Source: Proteobacteria bacterium UBA1844
GTDB lineage: Bacteria > Pseudomonadota > Gammaproteobacteria > Steroidobacterales > Woeseiaceae
Length of the DNA stretch: 50,381 bases
Direction: 5' to 3'
Assembly: GCA_002338615.1 (NCBI GenBank)
Contig: DDIS01000203.1
Location: 5,711-56,091, forward strand
Part shown: positions 9,463 to 19,523 of the stretch, in pieces
Numbering within the stretch: position 1 is the stretch's first letter
How the letters are laid out: each line of letters starts with the position of its first letter
Made by a program: the position numbers and the translations under genes
Notes under the pieces: model-generated
Told to the model about the DNA's origin: nothing
The model's database searches: none
The model's input: only the letters and a program-made list of their open reading frames with translations

Positions 9463-9873
9463 TTACAATAGGCGCTTTGCGGATGTCCAGATTCCGCGCG
9501 CGTCAATTCGGATCTTATTTACCAACCGCTGCTCGAGAATACTCTTAAAGGATTCATGGTCGACCAGTAGTTCCAGAATGCCACTTGCTGACAGTCTCTC
9601 AGTAAGGTCGCAAATGCGTATCTTGGTGAGCACCCAGTCGGGTTTCCTGTCGTTGGATTCGCGCGTAGCCCGGATCAGTTTCGCTTCAATTGACGAACGA
9701 CTCATATTGAACCACGGGTCGGCTGCGATGTAGTGCTCCCCGGCGCCAGGACCTGACTGTAGAATGTTCACGCGCGGGCGACGATTGGCGAAACGAAGCA
9801 TTTCCCGAACACAGCGGCCCTTGACTAACGGGAGCGGATTCGGGGGAGCGGTGGGCAACTGAGAACTCAACAT
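9463..9873 (-). CDS. Small protein of unknown function
   Basis: 136 residues starting at ATG. I do not recognise the family. The centre (GEHYIAADPWFN, then a run rich in Lys/Arg ending PDWVLTKIR) looks like folded, conserved protein rather than a chance frame, and the gene sits in line with the leftward capsule block. No signal peptide or membrane segment is visible. A TATACT hexamer 14 bases before the start could be a -10 element. It may be the surviving C-terminal part of a larger gene, since ~480 bases without a gene lie just upstream. Confidence 0.5.
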   Translation of the reverse strand: MLSSQLPTAPPNPLPLVKGRCVREMLRFANRRPRVNILQSGPGAGEHYIAADPWFNMSRSSIEAKLIRATRESNDRKPDWVLTKIRICDLTERLSASGILELLVDHESFKSILEQRLVNKIRIDARGIWTSAKRLL

Positions 9874-10354
9874 TTCGGAACGGAGTATAAGAGATTTGAG
9901 AGATTAATGTATCCGGCCGCACGTGCTTTGCGATAGCAGGGTTGGACAGAAGTCAGCGTCCTGGCTGCCACCCGGCAACGCGAGATTATAGACAATTCGA
10001 AGCGGGATAGTGCAGAGGCAACCTGTACAGCGCTATTCCGGAGGAAACGAATCGAAAGGTCGCCAGTCACCGGACACGTTGGCAATGCGCGCCTACATAA
10101 CGTTCGAACGTCAATCTCTTGCGCGAGCGCATCGAATTGGGTTGCATTAGAGTCATGGTGAAACCGTATTCGACGCTTTGCGGGAGTTTTCTGCGCGTGC
10201 TGCATAGCTGCGTGAACCTGAAATCCGGGCGGATGCACTTATGATCCTGCTGACAGAGCATCGACTGCAAGGCGGTCATCGGCAAAAAAGTTTGTGTGAA
10301 TCACCTGTGTAGAAATACTTATGCTGTGAAAGTCAGCTAGGGACGTCGTACAAC
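9874..10354. other. Intergenic region downstream of kpsD-like gene
   Basis: 481 bases between the KpsD-like stop and the small unknown gene, both leftward. Short frames exist here (for example 9867-10238 on the minus strand) but their translations have the composition of chance frames. I see no convincing hairpin-T terminator, tRNA or repeat. The space may hold a promoter for the downstream genes or the remains of a deleted gene. Confidence 0.4.
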
Positions 10355-12133
10355 CTATAAGTCGAGTGCAACCCGCGCTACCACCGCGATCTGGAAGAGG
10401 ATCTGTGAAATTCCACGGACTACCTCAAGATCCTTGGCACCAATATGCGGTAGCACCAGGATCTCGTCGCCTGGTTGTGGCTTCGCGCGTTTACTTTCGA
10501 CGAACGTGCCATCCTGATGCAACAACAGGATACGTGCGTCGGCCTTGCGTTGCGTCGTGCCACCGGCTAGCGCCACGTAGTCTTCGACAGTCGAACGGCT
10601 ATCGTATGCGATAGCGGTTGGGTACGTGACTTCTCCGTGTACCATCACAATCGAACTTCGTTCAGGAACGACTAGTATATCCCCATCCTCAAGCAGGGTT
10701 CTCATGACACTCTCGCGACCGGCGAGCACGATCTGTCCACGTGGCTCCACCTTTCGTGCGCGGTCGATGAAGCGCACAATGCCCGCCGCTTCCTCGGCGC
10801 GCAGGTCGGCTTCTTCACTTGTCATCGAGCGTGATGTCAGTGCATGCGCCTCTAACGCTTTCAGCGAAACTTCCAGCATTTGGCGCTGCCTTTCCGCAAC
10901 CGCTGGACGAAATAGTTGAATTGCTTCTGTATTGGCTTCAGGCTTGGCAGTTACCTCATCAAGTGCATCTTCAAGCGTCGAGCCGTATGGCAGGGTGAGC
11001 ACTCGGGAGCTATCAATTGCACCGTCGACTCGGACGAGTATCGTGGAGACCCTGCGGTCGGAAACGATGGACAGCTGATCGCCAGCACGAAGGAACACGG
11101 CGTCAAGCTGATCGACTGGGTAATACTCGCTGAACTGTCGTGTGCCGACAATATGAACAACACTTACATGGGTTGCGCCGGGTCGTGGCTGCGCAACTTG
11201 CAAAAGCTCTTTCGCGGAAATCTGCGGACCTTCGAATTCGAAACCGTAACTGTTAAAGACGTCGCCGGAAACGCGGACCGCGTTGTGGCGCCCATTTACC
11301 ACGATTGTGTCGCCGTCCTGGATCGGTACCTGCTCAAGCCGGCCGTTCAGTAAGAAATTATAAAGGTTGAATTTTGCCCGAACTTTACCGTCGCGCAGCA
11401 ATCGGATGTCGATATAACTGCCGCGTGCTGAATCGACACCGCCGGCTCGTAGCAAAAATCCCAGTACTGAGTCTGAAGCAACGCCGGCATATTGCCCCGG
11501 CGCTCTGACGAATCCTGTCACGAACACGCGCACTGGTTTAGAGGCTTCAAGACTCGCATAAACGTTGACGTTAGTGCGGTAGACTTCTCGAATTGCGGCA
11601 CCGATGACGTCATTCAAATCTTCGTTGCGGACACCCGCTAGTCTAACGGGCCCGACATTAGGGAGGAAAACATTGCCTTGGGAATCGACAACCTGCACGT
11701 CCTGGTAGGGGTAGGCACCCCACATGCGCAACGCAATACGGTCCCCGATCGCGAGTACGTAACTTTCATTGAAACCGACCCCGTAGGTTTGCGTAACTCC
11801 TGGCTGAAAGAGCTGTTCGCCGAACATGGCCTCATCACCGGGCTTGTATACAGTGCCGAGCAATTCGGCCGCGTCGGAACCCTGGTCTGTCATGGGCGGA
11901 AGGTCCGTCCGGAGTTCTGTGGGCAGATTGAGCGGCGTAAGCGGCTGAACCTGGGGTTGTTGTCCAAGCTGTCCAATTTCGCGCTGAATCTGTGATCGTT
12001 GCAGCTGCTGTTGCTGCTGCTCCAGCATTTTTTCTATGTCTACTTGTTGTGCCAGCACTTGGGGCATGATGAGCACAAGTATTGCGCCGGCAAGAGCGCA
12101 ACGCATGTTAATCGAGATTGCTGTCAAACTCAT
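10355..12133 (-). CDS. kpsD: KpsD-type periplasmic/outer-membrane polysaccharide export protein
   Basis: 592 residues. An N-terminal signal peptide (hydrophobic core ~12-27, cleavage likely near VLA-QQ) lacks a lipobox Cys, as in KpsD and unlike lipoprotein Wza. A Gln-rich segment (36-60) is followed by a Poly_export domain from ~123 (YVLAIGDRIALRMWG) and several SLBB-type repeats from ~203 (VRVFVTGFVRAPGQY). It would form the periplasmic/outer-membrane exit for a capsule exported by the neighbouring ABC transporter. Its ATG overlaps the stop of the KpsE-like gene (ATGA). A second ATG at codon 10 is an alternative start that still keeps the signal peptide. Confidence 0.88.
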   Translation of the reverse strand: MSLTAISINMRCALAGAILVLIMPQVLAQQVDIEKMLEQQQQQLQRSQIQREIGQLGQQPQVQPLTPLNLPTELRTDLPPMTDQGSDAAELLGTVYKPGDEAMFGEQLFQPGVTQTYGVGFNESYVLAIGDRIALRMWGAYPYQDVQVVDSQGNVFLPNVGPVRLAGVRNEDLNDVIGAAIREVYRTNVNVYASLEASKPVRVFVTGFVRAPGQYAGVASDSVLGFLLRAGGVDSARGSYIDIRLLRDGKVRAKFNLYNFLLNGRLEQVPIQDGDTIVVNGRHNAVRVSGDVFNSYGFEFEGPQISAKELLQVAQPRPGATHVSVVHIVGTRQFSEYYPVDQLDAVFLRAGDQLSIVSDRRVSTILVRVDGAIDSSRVLTLPYGSTLEDALDEVTAKPEANTEAIQLFRPAVAERQRQMLEVSLKALEAHALTSRSMTSEEADLRAEEAAGIVRFIDRARKVEPRGQIVLAGRESVMRTLLEDGDILVVPERSSIVMVHGEVTYPTAIAYDSRSTVEDYVALAGGTTQRKADARILLLHQDGTFVESKRAKPQPGDEILVLPHIGAKDLEVVRGISQILFQIAVVARVALDL

Positions 12134-13242
12134 TCCTGGTGATCCTCAATTGTAGCTACGATGAGTCGGCCAATTCCGTACGTCAAGGTAAGCCCCATTA
12201 GTAAGGACATGAGAAAGTAAATCCGTTTCGGATACTCGGCGGATTCCGGCAGTGCTGCCGATTCCACAAGCACAAGACTTTTCAGTTTACGTGTCGATTC
12301 GATTCGTGCAGTTTCGAGCGCTACTAATGCACCACGGTATGCAGCAGATACGAACTCAAGCTCTGCGAGCATCTGCTGGTATCGGCCCGCAAGTACGTTC
12401 AGGCTAACGCCATCCGTATCAGTGACACCGCGAAGCTGTTCGGCCTTAAGCTGTTGTCGAATACCCATAATTTGCGCTTGCATGGCTTGTACCTGAGGCG
12501 CATCGTCATTTAGGAATGCCAATAGTCCCTTCAACTCTGCTTCGTAGCGCGCCTGGGCTGCGCGCAGTTCGGCGGTTAAGCCCGAATTGGCCACCGCTTG
12601 AGCCGCAGGGTCGAGAATCCCGTTTTTTTCCTGAAACGCCAACAACCGGTTCCGTACGTCATCGAGCCGTGCACGAGCTTTGGCGAGTTCCGCTTCGGCG
12701 AATGACATTTGTTCGCGTGCCAGCCGGTGAGAGCTTTCGTTGATAAACTTCTCGCTGATAGCCAAGACCTGATTGTTGACGGCCTGGGCTATCTCCGGCG
12801 TGAAGCCTTGGGCGCGGATGGTCAGCAGGCCCGATACATCGTTGACGATCACTTCGATGCGATTATGGTAGTACTTGAGAAATTCTTCCTGCGTGGCTTT
12901 TTCATCCATCCGAAAAATAAAATCCAACGCTGGGCTGGAATAGGCTTTACGTAAATCCAGCTCTTCATGAACCTGCTTGAGCATATCCATGGACATGATG
13001 TGCGCCTGCAACATGTATTGGTCCTCACGCGTCGCCGAGGATGAGCCAAACATTGCGGACAGTGCTTCGACACCGGCCGGCACAGCGATGGGTGTCCCTT
13101 CCTGGCGGACGACGACTACGGACTCCGAAACGTAACGGTCTGCCGCAAAAAACACAAGGTAGACTGCTACGAGAAGCCACGGCAGTACGATTATGCCTAT
13201 ACGTAAATTCCGCGGCGTAAGTAGCTGGATTATTGGCTTCAC
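12130..13242 (-). CDS. kpsE: KpsE/CtrB-type inner-membrane capsule export protein
   Basis: 370 residues. A transmembrane segment near the N-terminus (~15-30) and a second near the C-terminus (~340-360) flank a long periplasmic region with coiled-coil character (~170-310), the layout of PCP-3 proteins that link the ABC transporter to KpsD. The start is GTG, overlapping the stop of the ATPase gene (GTGA), and its own stop overlaps the kpsD start. The coupling implies stoichiometric synthesis of the export complex. Confidence 0.88.
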   Translation of the reverse strand: MKPIIQLLTPRNLRIGIIVLPWLLVAVYLVFFAADRYVSESVVVVRQEGTPIAVPAGVEALSAMFGSSSATREDQYMLQAHIMSMDMLKQVHEELDLRKAYSSPALDFIFRMDEKATQEEFLKYYHNRIEVIVNDVSGLLTIRAQGFTPEIAQAVNNQVLAISEKFINESSHRLAREQMSFAEAELAKARARLDDVRNRLLAFQEKNGILDPAAQAVANSGLTAELRAAQARYEAELKGLLAFLNDDAPQVQAMQAQIMGIRQQLKAEQLRGVTDTDGVSLNVLAGRYQQMLAELEFVSAAYRGALVALETARIESTRKLKSLVLVESAALPESAEYPKRIYFLMSLLMGLTLTYGIGRLIVATIEDHQE

Positions 13243-13907
13243 GGCTCTCCCCCGGCATTCCGGTAGGCTGCGATGCCATGATCAACGTTGGTATGAAGTT
13301 CTGCGTGACCGTGATCGAGATGAACCACCATGTCACACATGTTCTTTATAAGCTTCATATTATGCGAAACGAGTATCAATTTAGATTTTTTCAAACGCTC
13401 ATCAAAAACCTGTCGGCTCTTGGTCTTGAAAGTCGCATCGCCGACTGCCATGACTTCATCGATCAGGTAGTAATCGAAGTCGAAGGCCATACTCGTACCG
13501 AATGCCAGACGTGCAACCATTCCAGAGGAGTAGGTTGATACAGGTTGATCGAAGTAGTCTCCGATCTCCGCAAATTCTCGCACATAACGAATTTTCTCCT
13601 GCATCCGGCTGTGTCGAATGCCCTGAATGCGGCACACGAACTTGACGTTGTCGCGACCAGTCAAGTTTTTTTGCAAACCGCCACTTAGCCCAACCGGCCA
13701 GGACAACCGGCCTCTTGTTATTACCTTGCCAGAATCCGGCAGATCTACCGCACTCAATAACCTCATCAAAGTTGACTTACCGGCTCCATTGCGCCCGATC
13801 AGGCCAACGTTCTTACCTTTCGGGATTTCGAACGACATATTGCGAAAGACCGACTTACGACCGTTGAGGGTCATGTAACTCTTGGTTACATTGTCCAAGA
13901 CGATCAT
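13239..13907 (-). CDS. kpsT: KpsT-type ABC transporter ATPase
   Basis: 222 residues, the length of KpsT/CtrD and too short to carry the C-terminal carbohydrate-binding domain found in O-antigen Wzt proteins. Walker A is GRNGAGKST (38-46), the signature is YSSGM (126-130), and Walker B ends in YLIDE (147-151). It drives export of a lipid-linked polysaccharide across the inner membrane with the KpsM-like permease, whose stop overlaps its ATG (ATGA). Confidence 0.93.
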   Translation of the reverse strand: MIVLDNVTKSYMTLNGRKSVFRNMSFEIPKGKNVGLIGRNGAGKSTLMRLLSAVDLPDSGKVITRGRLSWPVGLSGGLQKNLTGRDNVKFVCRIQGIRHSRMQEKIRYVREFAEIGDYFDQPVSTYSSGMVARLAFGTSMAFDFDYYLIDEVMAVGDATFKTKSRQVFDERLKKSKLILVSHNMKLIKNMCDMVVHLDHGHAELHTNVDHGIAAYRNAGGEP

Positions 13908-14692
13908 TGCGTAACCCTTGCAAGGTAACGCAATCGATACAGCATCAAACCGATGATCGTCGAGACGAGAGTAAGCGCTATCGGGTAAATCAGGCTGGTG
14001 TACTGCATCGGTTCATAAGCTTTCATGGCCATGTCGCGCGACAACTCGACGAGGTGCAATACCGGGTTGAATGCCATCCATCGCACCCATTCATCAGAGA
14101 AACGTGTAACCGGAAAAAGAATGCCCGAAATGAAGTACAACGGCATGAAAATGACGTGCACAATTGGTCGTGTATCTGGAATAAGGCTGGTCATTGCGGC
14201 GAAAACTACGCCGAGACCAAACGCTAGTGACGATGTGAGCGCTAGAATGACCAATAGTTCAAGGGGGCGGTGCGGCAGTACTTCGTAGCCGAGAATTGCC
14301 AGTCCCACGAGCACGACCGTAAAAACAATCGCCTGGATCACGCAGTGAGCCAAAGCTTTCGCAATAAAGACATCCATCAGGAGCACTTGGCGATACGAGA
14401 GTAATCCCTGGCCTGCGTTCACTCCATCAACGATCTGTAGACAAATGGCCTTGAAGAGCAGAAAGGGCATGAATCCATAAACCAGAAAAACCGGATATTC
14501 AATCCCTGGCACCAACCTGTCTCTTAAAAATCCGAATAGCGCAATCGGCAAGACAAGGTGAGCGATAGGTTCGAACAGGACCCACAGAAAGCCGCCTCGA
14601 CTCTTGCCGAACCTGGACGAGAGTTCGCGTAATAGCAACGCGTAGATGACATCTCTCTGAATTTTGAAGGCCGTGCGCGCAATTGGAGGCAT
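13904..14692 (-). CDS. kpsM: KpsM-type ABC transporter permease
   Basis: 262 residues from the ATG at 14692; an in-frame TTG at 14701 would add three residues and is less likely. About six hydrophobic segments follow a basic N-terminal region (LLRELSSRFGKSRGG), typical of ABC-2 permeases of the KpsM/CtrC/Wzm group. It is the first gene of the leftward kpsM-T-E-D block, so its promoter should lie in 14,693-15,042. No JUMPstart/ops element was seen there. Confidence 0.9.
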   Translation of the reverse strand: MPPIARTAFKIQRDVIYALLLRELSSRFGKSRGGFLWVLFEPIAHLVLPIALFGFLRDRLVPGIEYPVFLVYGFMPFLLFKAICLQIVDGVNAGQGLLSYRQVLLMDVFIAKALAHCVIQAIVFTVVLVGLAILGYEVLPHRPLELLVILALTSSLAFGLGVVFAAMTSLIPDTRPIVHVIFMPLYFISGILFPVTRFSDEWVRWMAFNPVLHLVELSRDMAMKAYEPMQYTSLIYPIALTLVSTIIGLMLYRLRYLARVTQ

Positions 14693-15042
14693 AGTGGTCA
14701 AGGCTTATACTACAGTCTGGGCAGGATATATAACGATGTTGTCCTCGTTTTTCGGATCGTCCGGCACGCCGATACGGACCACACTAGCTGAATGATGCCG
14801 AATATGGTGAGTACCCGCTATTTCGCGTGGCGCAAGCGTAACGGCGACCGGTTTTGCTGGCAAGTATGAGTGGCTGGACGATATCGCCAGATTTTCTGTC
14901 GCTAATCAGCGACTTTTCCCGCCGTCGCTCTAATCTGGAAAATCGGTAAAGTCCTTTTGGCTTTCGTTTGTTGGCGCTATACTCCGCGCCAACGACGAAT
15001 CGTTGGGCCGACTTGGCCAATGACAACTAACATGGAGGATGT
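14693..15042. promoter_or_regulatory. Divergent intergenic region between kpsM and wecA-like gene
   Basis: 350 bases that must carry promoters for both directions. A TATACT hexamer at 14978-14983 could be the -10 box for the rightward gene, with a weak -35 (TTGGCT, 15-base spacer). It lies in the loop of an inverted repeat, TTGGCGC (14971-14977) and GCGCCAA (14986-14992). A second small repeat, AACGA-N4-TCGTT, follows at 14991-15004. No obvious kpsM promoter was found. Confidence 0.4.
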
Positions 15043-16122
15043 GTGCACCTGATCGGTCCGGCTGCGGCCAGTTTTTTCCTGTGTCTACTGGCTATGGTCG
15101 CATTGCGGCCCGTGGCAATTGCCATGAAACTGATCGATCGACCCGGTGGAAGAAAATTACACATCGGTGAAATCCCGGTTGTTGGCGGCTTGGCCATGCT
15201 GCTGGGCATGGTGCTGGGCATGGGCCTGGTGCCACTCCCGGACTGGACTTCCGGGAGCTTGCTGGCAGCCTCCGCGATTTTAGTCACGGTCGGGCTGCTC
15301 GATGATCGCTTTGAATTGTCACCTTGGGCGCGCCTTCCGGTGCAAATCCTTGCGGCGCTGGTACTCATTGTAGGCGCGGGGGTGACCATTGACACGCTTG
15401 GCGCGCCGTTTGGCGATACCTACCAACTTGATGGCCTGTCTTCCTACCTGTTCACTATTTTTGCCATTGTTGCTTCTATTAATGCTTTCAACATGCTCGA
15501 TGGTATGGACGGATTGGCGGGAGCGCTGGCAATGGTTGCCTTGGCCGCACTGGCGTTCCTAGCGCATAGCGGTGGCGATGCCGCGTCCCTGGCAGTTTGT
15601 GTGGTCATCATGGGAGCTGTTGCGGCGTTCCTTGTATCGAATTTACCGATTCATGTGAACAGAGACGTACGTTGCTTCATGGGAGACTCCGGCAGCACAT
15701 TGCTGGGGTTCTTGGTTGCGTGGCTGTGCATCGCAGTGTCGCAGGACCCGTCACCAGCTACGAGCCCGGTCACAGTGCTCTGGGTGGTTGCTATCCCGCT
15801 GATTGACCTTTGCTGGACCGTGATCAGGCGTACCTTGCGTGGGATTTCACCGTTCAAGCCGGACAACGGCCACCTTCACCATTTGGTTCTGCGGGCCGGA
15901 TTCGACGTGCGGACCGCATTCGTGGTGCTCGTGGCGCTCGCTATTGCGTTGGCGGCTTTCGGTATGACCGCTAGTCACTTGGGGCTGCCCGACGCCTGGT
16001 CACTGGCGCTTCTTGTAAGCTTTGGCGTATTAATTGTTCGCGTGCTCTATTTCCCCGACCTGCTACGAAAGTTCGTGCCGCGCGCGTTCCATGGCGTTCA
16101 ACCCGCGGTTCCGGAACAATAG
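15043..16122 (+). CDS. WecA/MraY-type undecaprenyl-phosphate sugar-1-phosphate transferase
   Basis: 359 residues with ~10-11 membrane segments. Family motifs seen are the paired Asp GLLDDR (D87/D88), the NMLDGMDGLAG stretch (150-160), MGDSGS, and the His motif NGHLHH in a late cytoplasmic loop. The enzyme transfers a sugar-1-phosphate, often GlcNAc-1-P, from UDP-sugar to undecaprenyl phosphate to start glycan assembly. The start is GTG with GGAGG at 15034-15038. It stands alone after a 350-base divergent region and is followed by manC and manB. It is one of two initiating transferases in the window. Confidence 0.9.
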   Translation: MHLIGPAAASFFLCLLAMVALRPVAIAMKLIDRPGGRKLHIGEIPVVGGLAMLLGMVLGMGLVPLPDWTSGSLLAASAILVTVGLLDDRFELSPWARLPVQILAALVLIVGAGVTIDTLGAPFGDTYQLDGLSSYLFTIFAIVASINAFNMLDGMDGLAGALAMVALAALAFLAHSGGDAASLAVCVVIMGAVAAFLVSNLPIHVNRDVRCFMGDSGSTLLGFLVAWLCIAVSQDPSPATSPVTVLWVVAIPLIDLCWTVIRRTLRGISPFKPDNGHLHHLVLRAGFDVRTAFVVLVALAIALAAFGMTASHLGLPDAWSLALLVSFGVLIVRVLYFPDLLRKFVPRAFHGVQPAVPEQ

Positions 16123-16231
16123 CCGCAGAGAAAAAGTGCTGCACGGCGGTTCATCAACGCGAGGAGGCACTTCCGGCAATTGTAAAATTCGCGCAGCATT
16201 TGCAGTGCCGGCGAATTAAACTCGGAACGCA

Positions 16232-17656
16232 ATGAGCAAAATACTTCCTGTCATCCTCTCGGGCGGGTCCGGGACCCGGCTTTGGCCCGCGTCGCGGTCC
16301 ATGTACCCCAAGCAACTTCTGCCGTTGACGAGCGACAAAACGATGTTGCAGGAGACGGCGCTCAGGCTGGACGGCTTGCCGGGCAGTTTCGAAGATTGTT
16401 TTGTCGTCTGCAACGAGGCGCACCGATTTCTCGTCGCCGAGCAGCTGCGCGCCCTGGGTCGGAGCGCGCGCATCGTGCTCGAACCCGAGGGCCGCAATAC
16501 CGCGCCAGCCGTGGCACTCGCGGCGTTCCTGCTGGCCGAGGCGGATGCGTCGACCATGTTGCTCGTGATGCCAGCGGACCATGTGATCAGGGACATCCAT
16601 GCATTCCAGACGGCGGTATTAACAGGGCTCGAAGCAGCCGATCGCGGCGACCTGGTTACCTTCGGGGTCGTACCGGATAGGGCGGAGACGGGCTACGGCT
16701 ACCTCAAAGCCACTCCGGATGGCACTTCGCCGGTAGCAGTCCAGGCATTCGTCGAAAAACCGGATACGGCGACGGCAGAACGATATCTAGCCAGTGGCGA
16801 GTACTTCTGGAACAGTGGCATGTTTCTTTTCTCGGCTGCCAGCTACCTTGCGGCGCTCAAGGAGTTTGCGCCGGATATCCATGCGGCCTGTGAAAAAAGT
16901 ATTGCTGCTCGCGATGATGGTGCCGACTTTATCCGTCCGGACGCTGCAGCGTTTGCCGGCTGTCGCAGCGACTCGATTGACTATGCTGTCATGGAAAAGA
17001 CGACCCATGCCGCGATGGTGCCACTCAACGCGGGCTGGAGCGATGTCGGTTCCTGGTCGGCGCTGCACGCCGTGGCCGAGAAGGATGACAGCGGCAATTC
17101 CGTGTCGGGTGATGCCTGGTTGCACAACTGCACCAACAGCTACGTATCCGCGGAAAGCCGCCTGGTCGCGGCCGTTGGTCTCGACGACATCGTGATTGTC
17201 GAAACCAAAGACGCCACGCTGGTCGCGAACAAGTCCCGCTCCCAGGACGTGAAGGCAATCGTCGACCAGCTCAAAGCGCAAAATCGTGAAGAAACTCGCC
17301 TGCATCGCCAGGTGTTCCGCCCCTGGGGCAGCTACGACAGCCTGGAAAACATGCCTGGCTTCCAGGTAAAGCGCCTGATCGTCAATCCCGGCGCCGTGCT
17401 GTCGCTGCAAAAGCACGCGCGACGGGCGGAACACTGGGTGGTGGTGCAGGGTAAAGCGCGCATCACCAAAAACGACGACGTGTTTGATATGGGCGTGAAC
17501 GAGTCAGCCTACATCGCCATCGGGGACATCCACCGAATTGCAAACCCGTTCGATGAGCCCGTGCACATTATCGAGGTTCAGTGCGGCGACTACCTCGGCG
17601 AGGACGACATCGTCCGCCTTGAAGACAACTACGGCAGAGAAGGTACCAATACGTGA
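16232..17656 (+). CDS. manC: Mannose-1-phosphate guanylyltransferase / mannose-6-phosphate isomerase
   Basis: 474 residues, the standard length of bifunctional type II PMI-GMP enzymes (ManC/CpsB/AlgA). The nucleotide-binding signature [10 protein letters not shown] with PKQ lies at the N-terminus, and the C-terminal ~120 residues carry the cupin isomerase domain ([29 protein letters not shown]). It makes GDP-mannose from mannose-1-phosphate and interconverts fructose-6-P and mannose-6-P in the cytoplasm. Its stop overlaps the manB start as GTGA. Confidence 0.95.
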   Translation: MSKILPVILSGGSGTRLWPASRSMYPKQLLPLTSDKTMLQETALRLDGLPGSFEDCFVVCNEAHRFLVAEQLRALGRSARIVLEPEGRNTAPAVALAAFLLAEADASTMLLVMPADHVIRDIHAFQTAVLTGLEAADRGDLVTFGVVPDRAETGYGYLKATPDGTSPVAVQAFVEKPDTATAERYLASGEYFWNSGMFLFSAASYLAALKEFAPDIHAACEKSIAARDDGADFIRPDAAAFAGCRSDSIDYAVMEKTTHAAMVPLNAGWSDVGSWSALHAVAEKDDSGNSVSGDAWLHNCTNSYVSAESRLVAAVGLDDIVIVETKDATLVANKSRSQDVKAIVDQLKAQNREETRLHRQVFRPWGSYDSLENMPGFQVKRLIVNPGAVLSLQKHARRAEHWVVVQGKARITKNDDVFDMGVNESAYIAIGDIHRIANPFDEPVHIIEVQCGDYLGEDDIVRLEDNYGREGTNT

Positions 17657-19005
17657 CGCTCGAAATTACCAGTTTCAAGGCCTACGACATCCGTGGGCGA
17701 ATCCCGGACCAATTGAATGCCGACGTTGTGTATCGGATTGGCAATGCAACGGCCGCTTTTCTTGACGCGAAGCGTGTCGTCGTCGGTCGGGATATGCGGC
17801 TCTCGAGCGAGGAATTCAGCGATGAGGTAATCCGCGGCCTGACCGATGCCGGCGTGGAGGTCCTCGATATCGGTCTCTGTGGTACGGAAATGGTGTATTT
17901 CGGGGTGACGCATCTCGCGGCCGACGGCGGCATAATGGTCACCGCCAGTCACAATCCGGCCGATTACAACGGCTTGAAGCTGGTACGCGAAGAGGCGCGA
18001 CCGATCAGTGCCGATACGGGCCTCGCAGACATCCGCAAACTCGCCGAAAGTGATGAACGCCGGCTTGCAGGCGCCAAAGGCTCGCGCACCGCAGTGTCGA
18101 TCTTTGCGCCCTACATCGAACACATGCTGAGCTACGTGGACATCGACCAGCTCCGGCCATTGAAACTGGTGGTCAACGCCGGCAACGGCTGCGCAGGCAT
18201 AGCGCTGGATGGCCTTGAAGGCCGCCTGCCTTTCGAGTTGATCAAGCTTAACCACGAGCCGGACGGCACCTTTCCGAACGGTATCCCGAACCCGCTGTTG
18301 CCCGAGAACCGGACCGCGACCATCGAGGCTGTCAAAAAACAGGGCGCTGCCATGGGCATCGCATGGGACGGCGACTTCGATCGTTGCTTTTTCTTCGACG
18401 AGCAGGGCGGTTTCATAGAAGGCTACTACGTCGTAGGCCTGCTGGCCGAGAGCCTGCTGAAAGCCAACCCGGGCGGCAAGATCGTGCACGATCCGCGGCT
18501 GACCTGGAACACGCTGGCGATCGTCGAGGCGGCCGGCGGCGTCGCCGTGCAAAGCAAGTCCGGCCACTCTTTTATCAAAGAAACCATGCGCAACGTGGAC
18601 GCCGTCTACGGCGGTGAGATGAGCGCGCATCATTACTTCCGCAATTTCTCTTACGCCGACAGCGGCATGATTCCCTGGTTGCTGGTTGCCGAACTGGTGT
18701 CAACGACGGGCAAATCCCTCTCCGAGCTCGTCGGCGAACGGCAAGCCTTGTTTCCGGCGAGTGGCGAGATTAACCGCGAAGTTGCGGATGCCGATGCAGC
18801 GCTTGAGACTTTACATAATCAATACTCGAACGATGCCAAAAAGGTCGATGACCTCGACGGCTACTCTTTCGAGTTCGACGAGTGGCGGTTCAATATCAGG
18901 AAGTCGAATACCGAGCCCGTGGTGCGTTTGAACGTTGAGAGCCGGGGGGGTGCGGACTTGATGACGTCAAAGACCCGTGAAGTTCTGAGAATATTGGAAG
19001 GTTAA
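17653..19005 (+). CDS. manB: Phosphomannomutase/phosphoglucomutase
   Basis: 450 residues from a GTG overlapping manC. The alpha-D-phosphohexomutase motifs are in order: active-site phosphoserine S99 in [13 protein letters not shown], the metal loop DGDFDR (239-244), the sugar-binding [10 protein letters not shown] (320-329) and the phosphate loop KSNTEP near the C-terminus. It interconverts mannose-6-P and mannose-1-P for ManC. Its TAA and the TAA of the convergent barrel-protein gene share the four bases TTAA at 19002-19005. Confidence 0.94.
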   Translation: MTLEITSFKAYDIRGRIPDQLNADVVYRIGNATAAFLDAKRVVVGRDMRLSSEEFSDEVIRGLTDAGVEVLDIGLCGTEMVYFGVTHLAADGGIMVTASHNPADYNGLKLVREEARPISADTGLADIRKLAESDERRLAGAKGSRTAVSIFAPYIEHMLSYVDIDQLRPLKLVVNAGNGCAGIALDGLEGRLPFELIKLNHEPDGTFPNGIPNPLLPENRTATIEAVKKQGAAMGIAWDGDFDRCFFFDEQGGFIEGYYVVGLLAESLLKANPGGKIVHDPRLTWNTLAIVEAAGGVAVQSKSGHSFIKETMRNVDAVYGGEMSAHHYFRNFSYADSGMIPWLLVAELVSTTGKSLSELVGERQALFPASGEINREVADADAALETLHNQYSNDAKKVDDLDGYSFEFDEWRFNIRKSNTEPVVRLNVESRGGADLMTSKTREVLRILEG

Positions 19006-19523
19006 GGTAGTAGTACGTCAAGCTGTATTTTCAGCTGCATGAAAACGATGCCACTGATTGTCGGGTCGACAATTTGTGAATGCGTCGTGCTTTCGATGGC
19101 TTTACGGGGCAGGTAGGTTAGGTTGAGAGCCGCAAATTCGTTTCCGATGATCAAACTCGGCAGGAGCCCTGGAAACGGCCGGCCGTCGTTAACATCCTTC
19201 CGCGTCATAACAAAGGCATTCAGTCCCGCATAAATTGCCAGGTTGGAAAATGTCTGGGTGCCGAGCAGCTTTCGGTGCAGCCCGGCGCCGGCCATGTACG
19301 ACATTGCGTCATTACTGTCGCGAAATCCATTTGCCATAATGGTCTTTTTCCACGAGTTGCCCGGGTTGAAGTCATACTCGATGCCTGCGCCAACGTTGTC
19401 ATCGTTCCAGTTGTAGCGTGAGTCAATATGATAGGACTTTCCATTGAGGATGACGTTGTACTGGCCTGCAAGCGGCGATGAAAATGGCGCGAAAGCAAGG
19501 AAAAAAAGTATTGATAAGCGCAT
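19002..19523 (-). CDS. Small outer-membrane beta-barrel-like protein
   Basis: 173 residues from the ATG at 19523, chosen because a clean signal peptide ([20 protein letters not shown]) begins there; the frame extends further upstream without support. The mature part is rich in alternating hydrophobic residues with GFRDSND, the [16 protein letters not shown] region and NLTYLP, which I associate with a small proteobacterial exported family often mislabelled 'sn-glycerol-3-phosphate transporter'. An outer-membrane barrel is likely; the function is unknown. It points towards manB and away from the EpsB-like gene. Confidence 0.65.
   Translation of the reverse strand: MRLSILFFLAFAPFSSPLAGQYNVILNGKSYHIDSRYNWNDDNVGAGIEYDFNPGNSWKKTIMANGFRDSNDAMSYMAGAGLHRKLLGTQTFSNLAIYAGLNAFVMTRKDVNDGRPFPGLLPSLIIGNEFAALNLTYLPRKAIESTTHSQIVDPTISGIVFMQLKIQLDVLLP

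Noticed and set aside
14693..15042. JUMPstart/ops element for RfaH before the capsule exporter
   Set aside because: No GGCGGTAGC-type core on either strand of the region.
16787..17434. Minus-strand frame opposite manC
   Set aside because: manC is certain from its motifs; the opposite frame shows no family features.
17629..18633. Long minus-strand frame opposite manB
   Set aside because: manB motifs are complete on the plus strand; the opposite frame is an effect of GC-rich codons.
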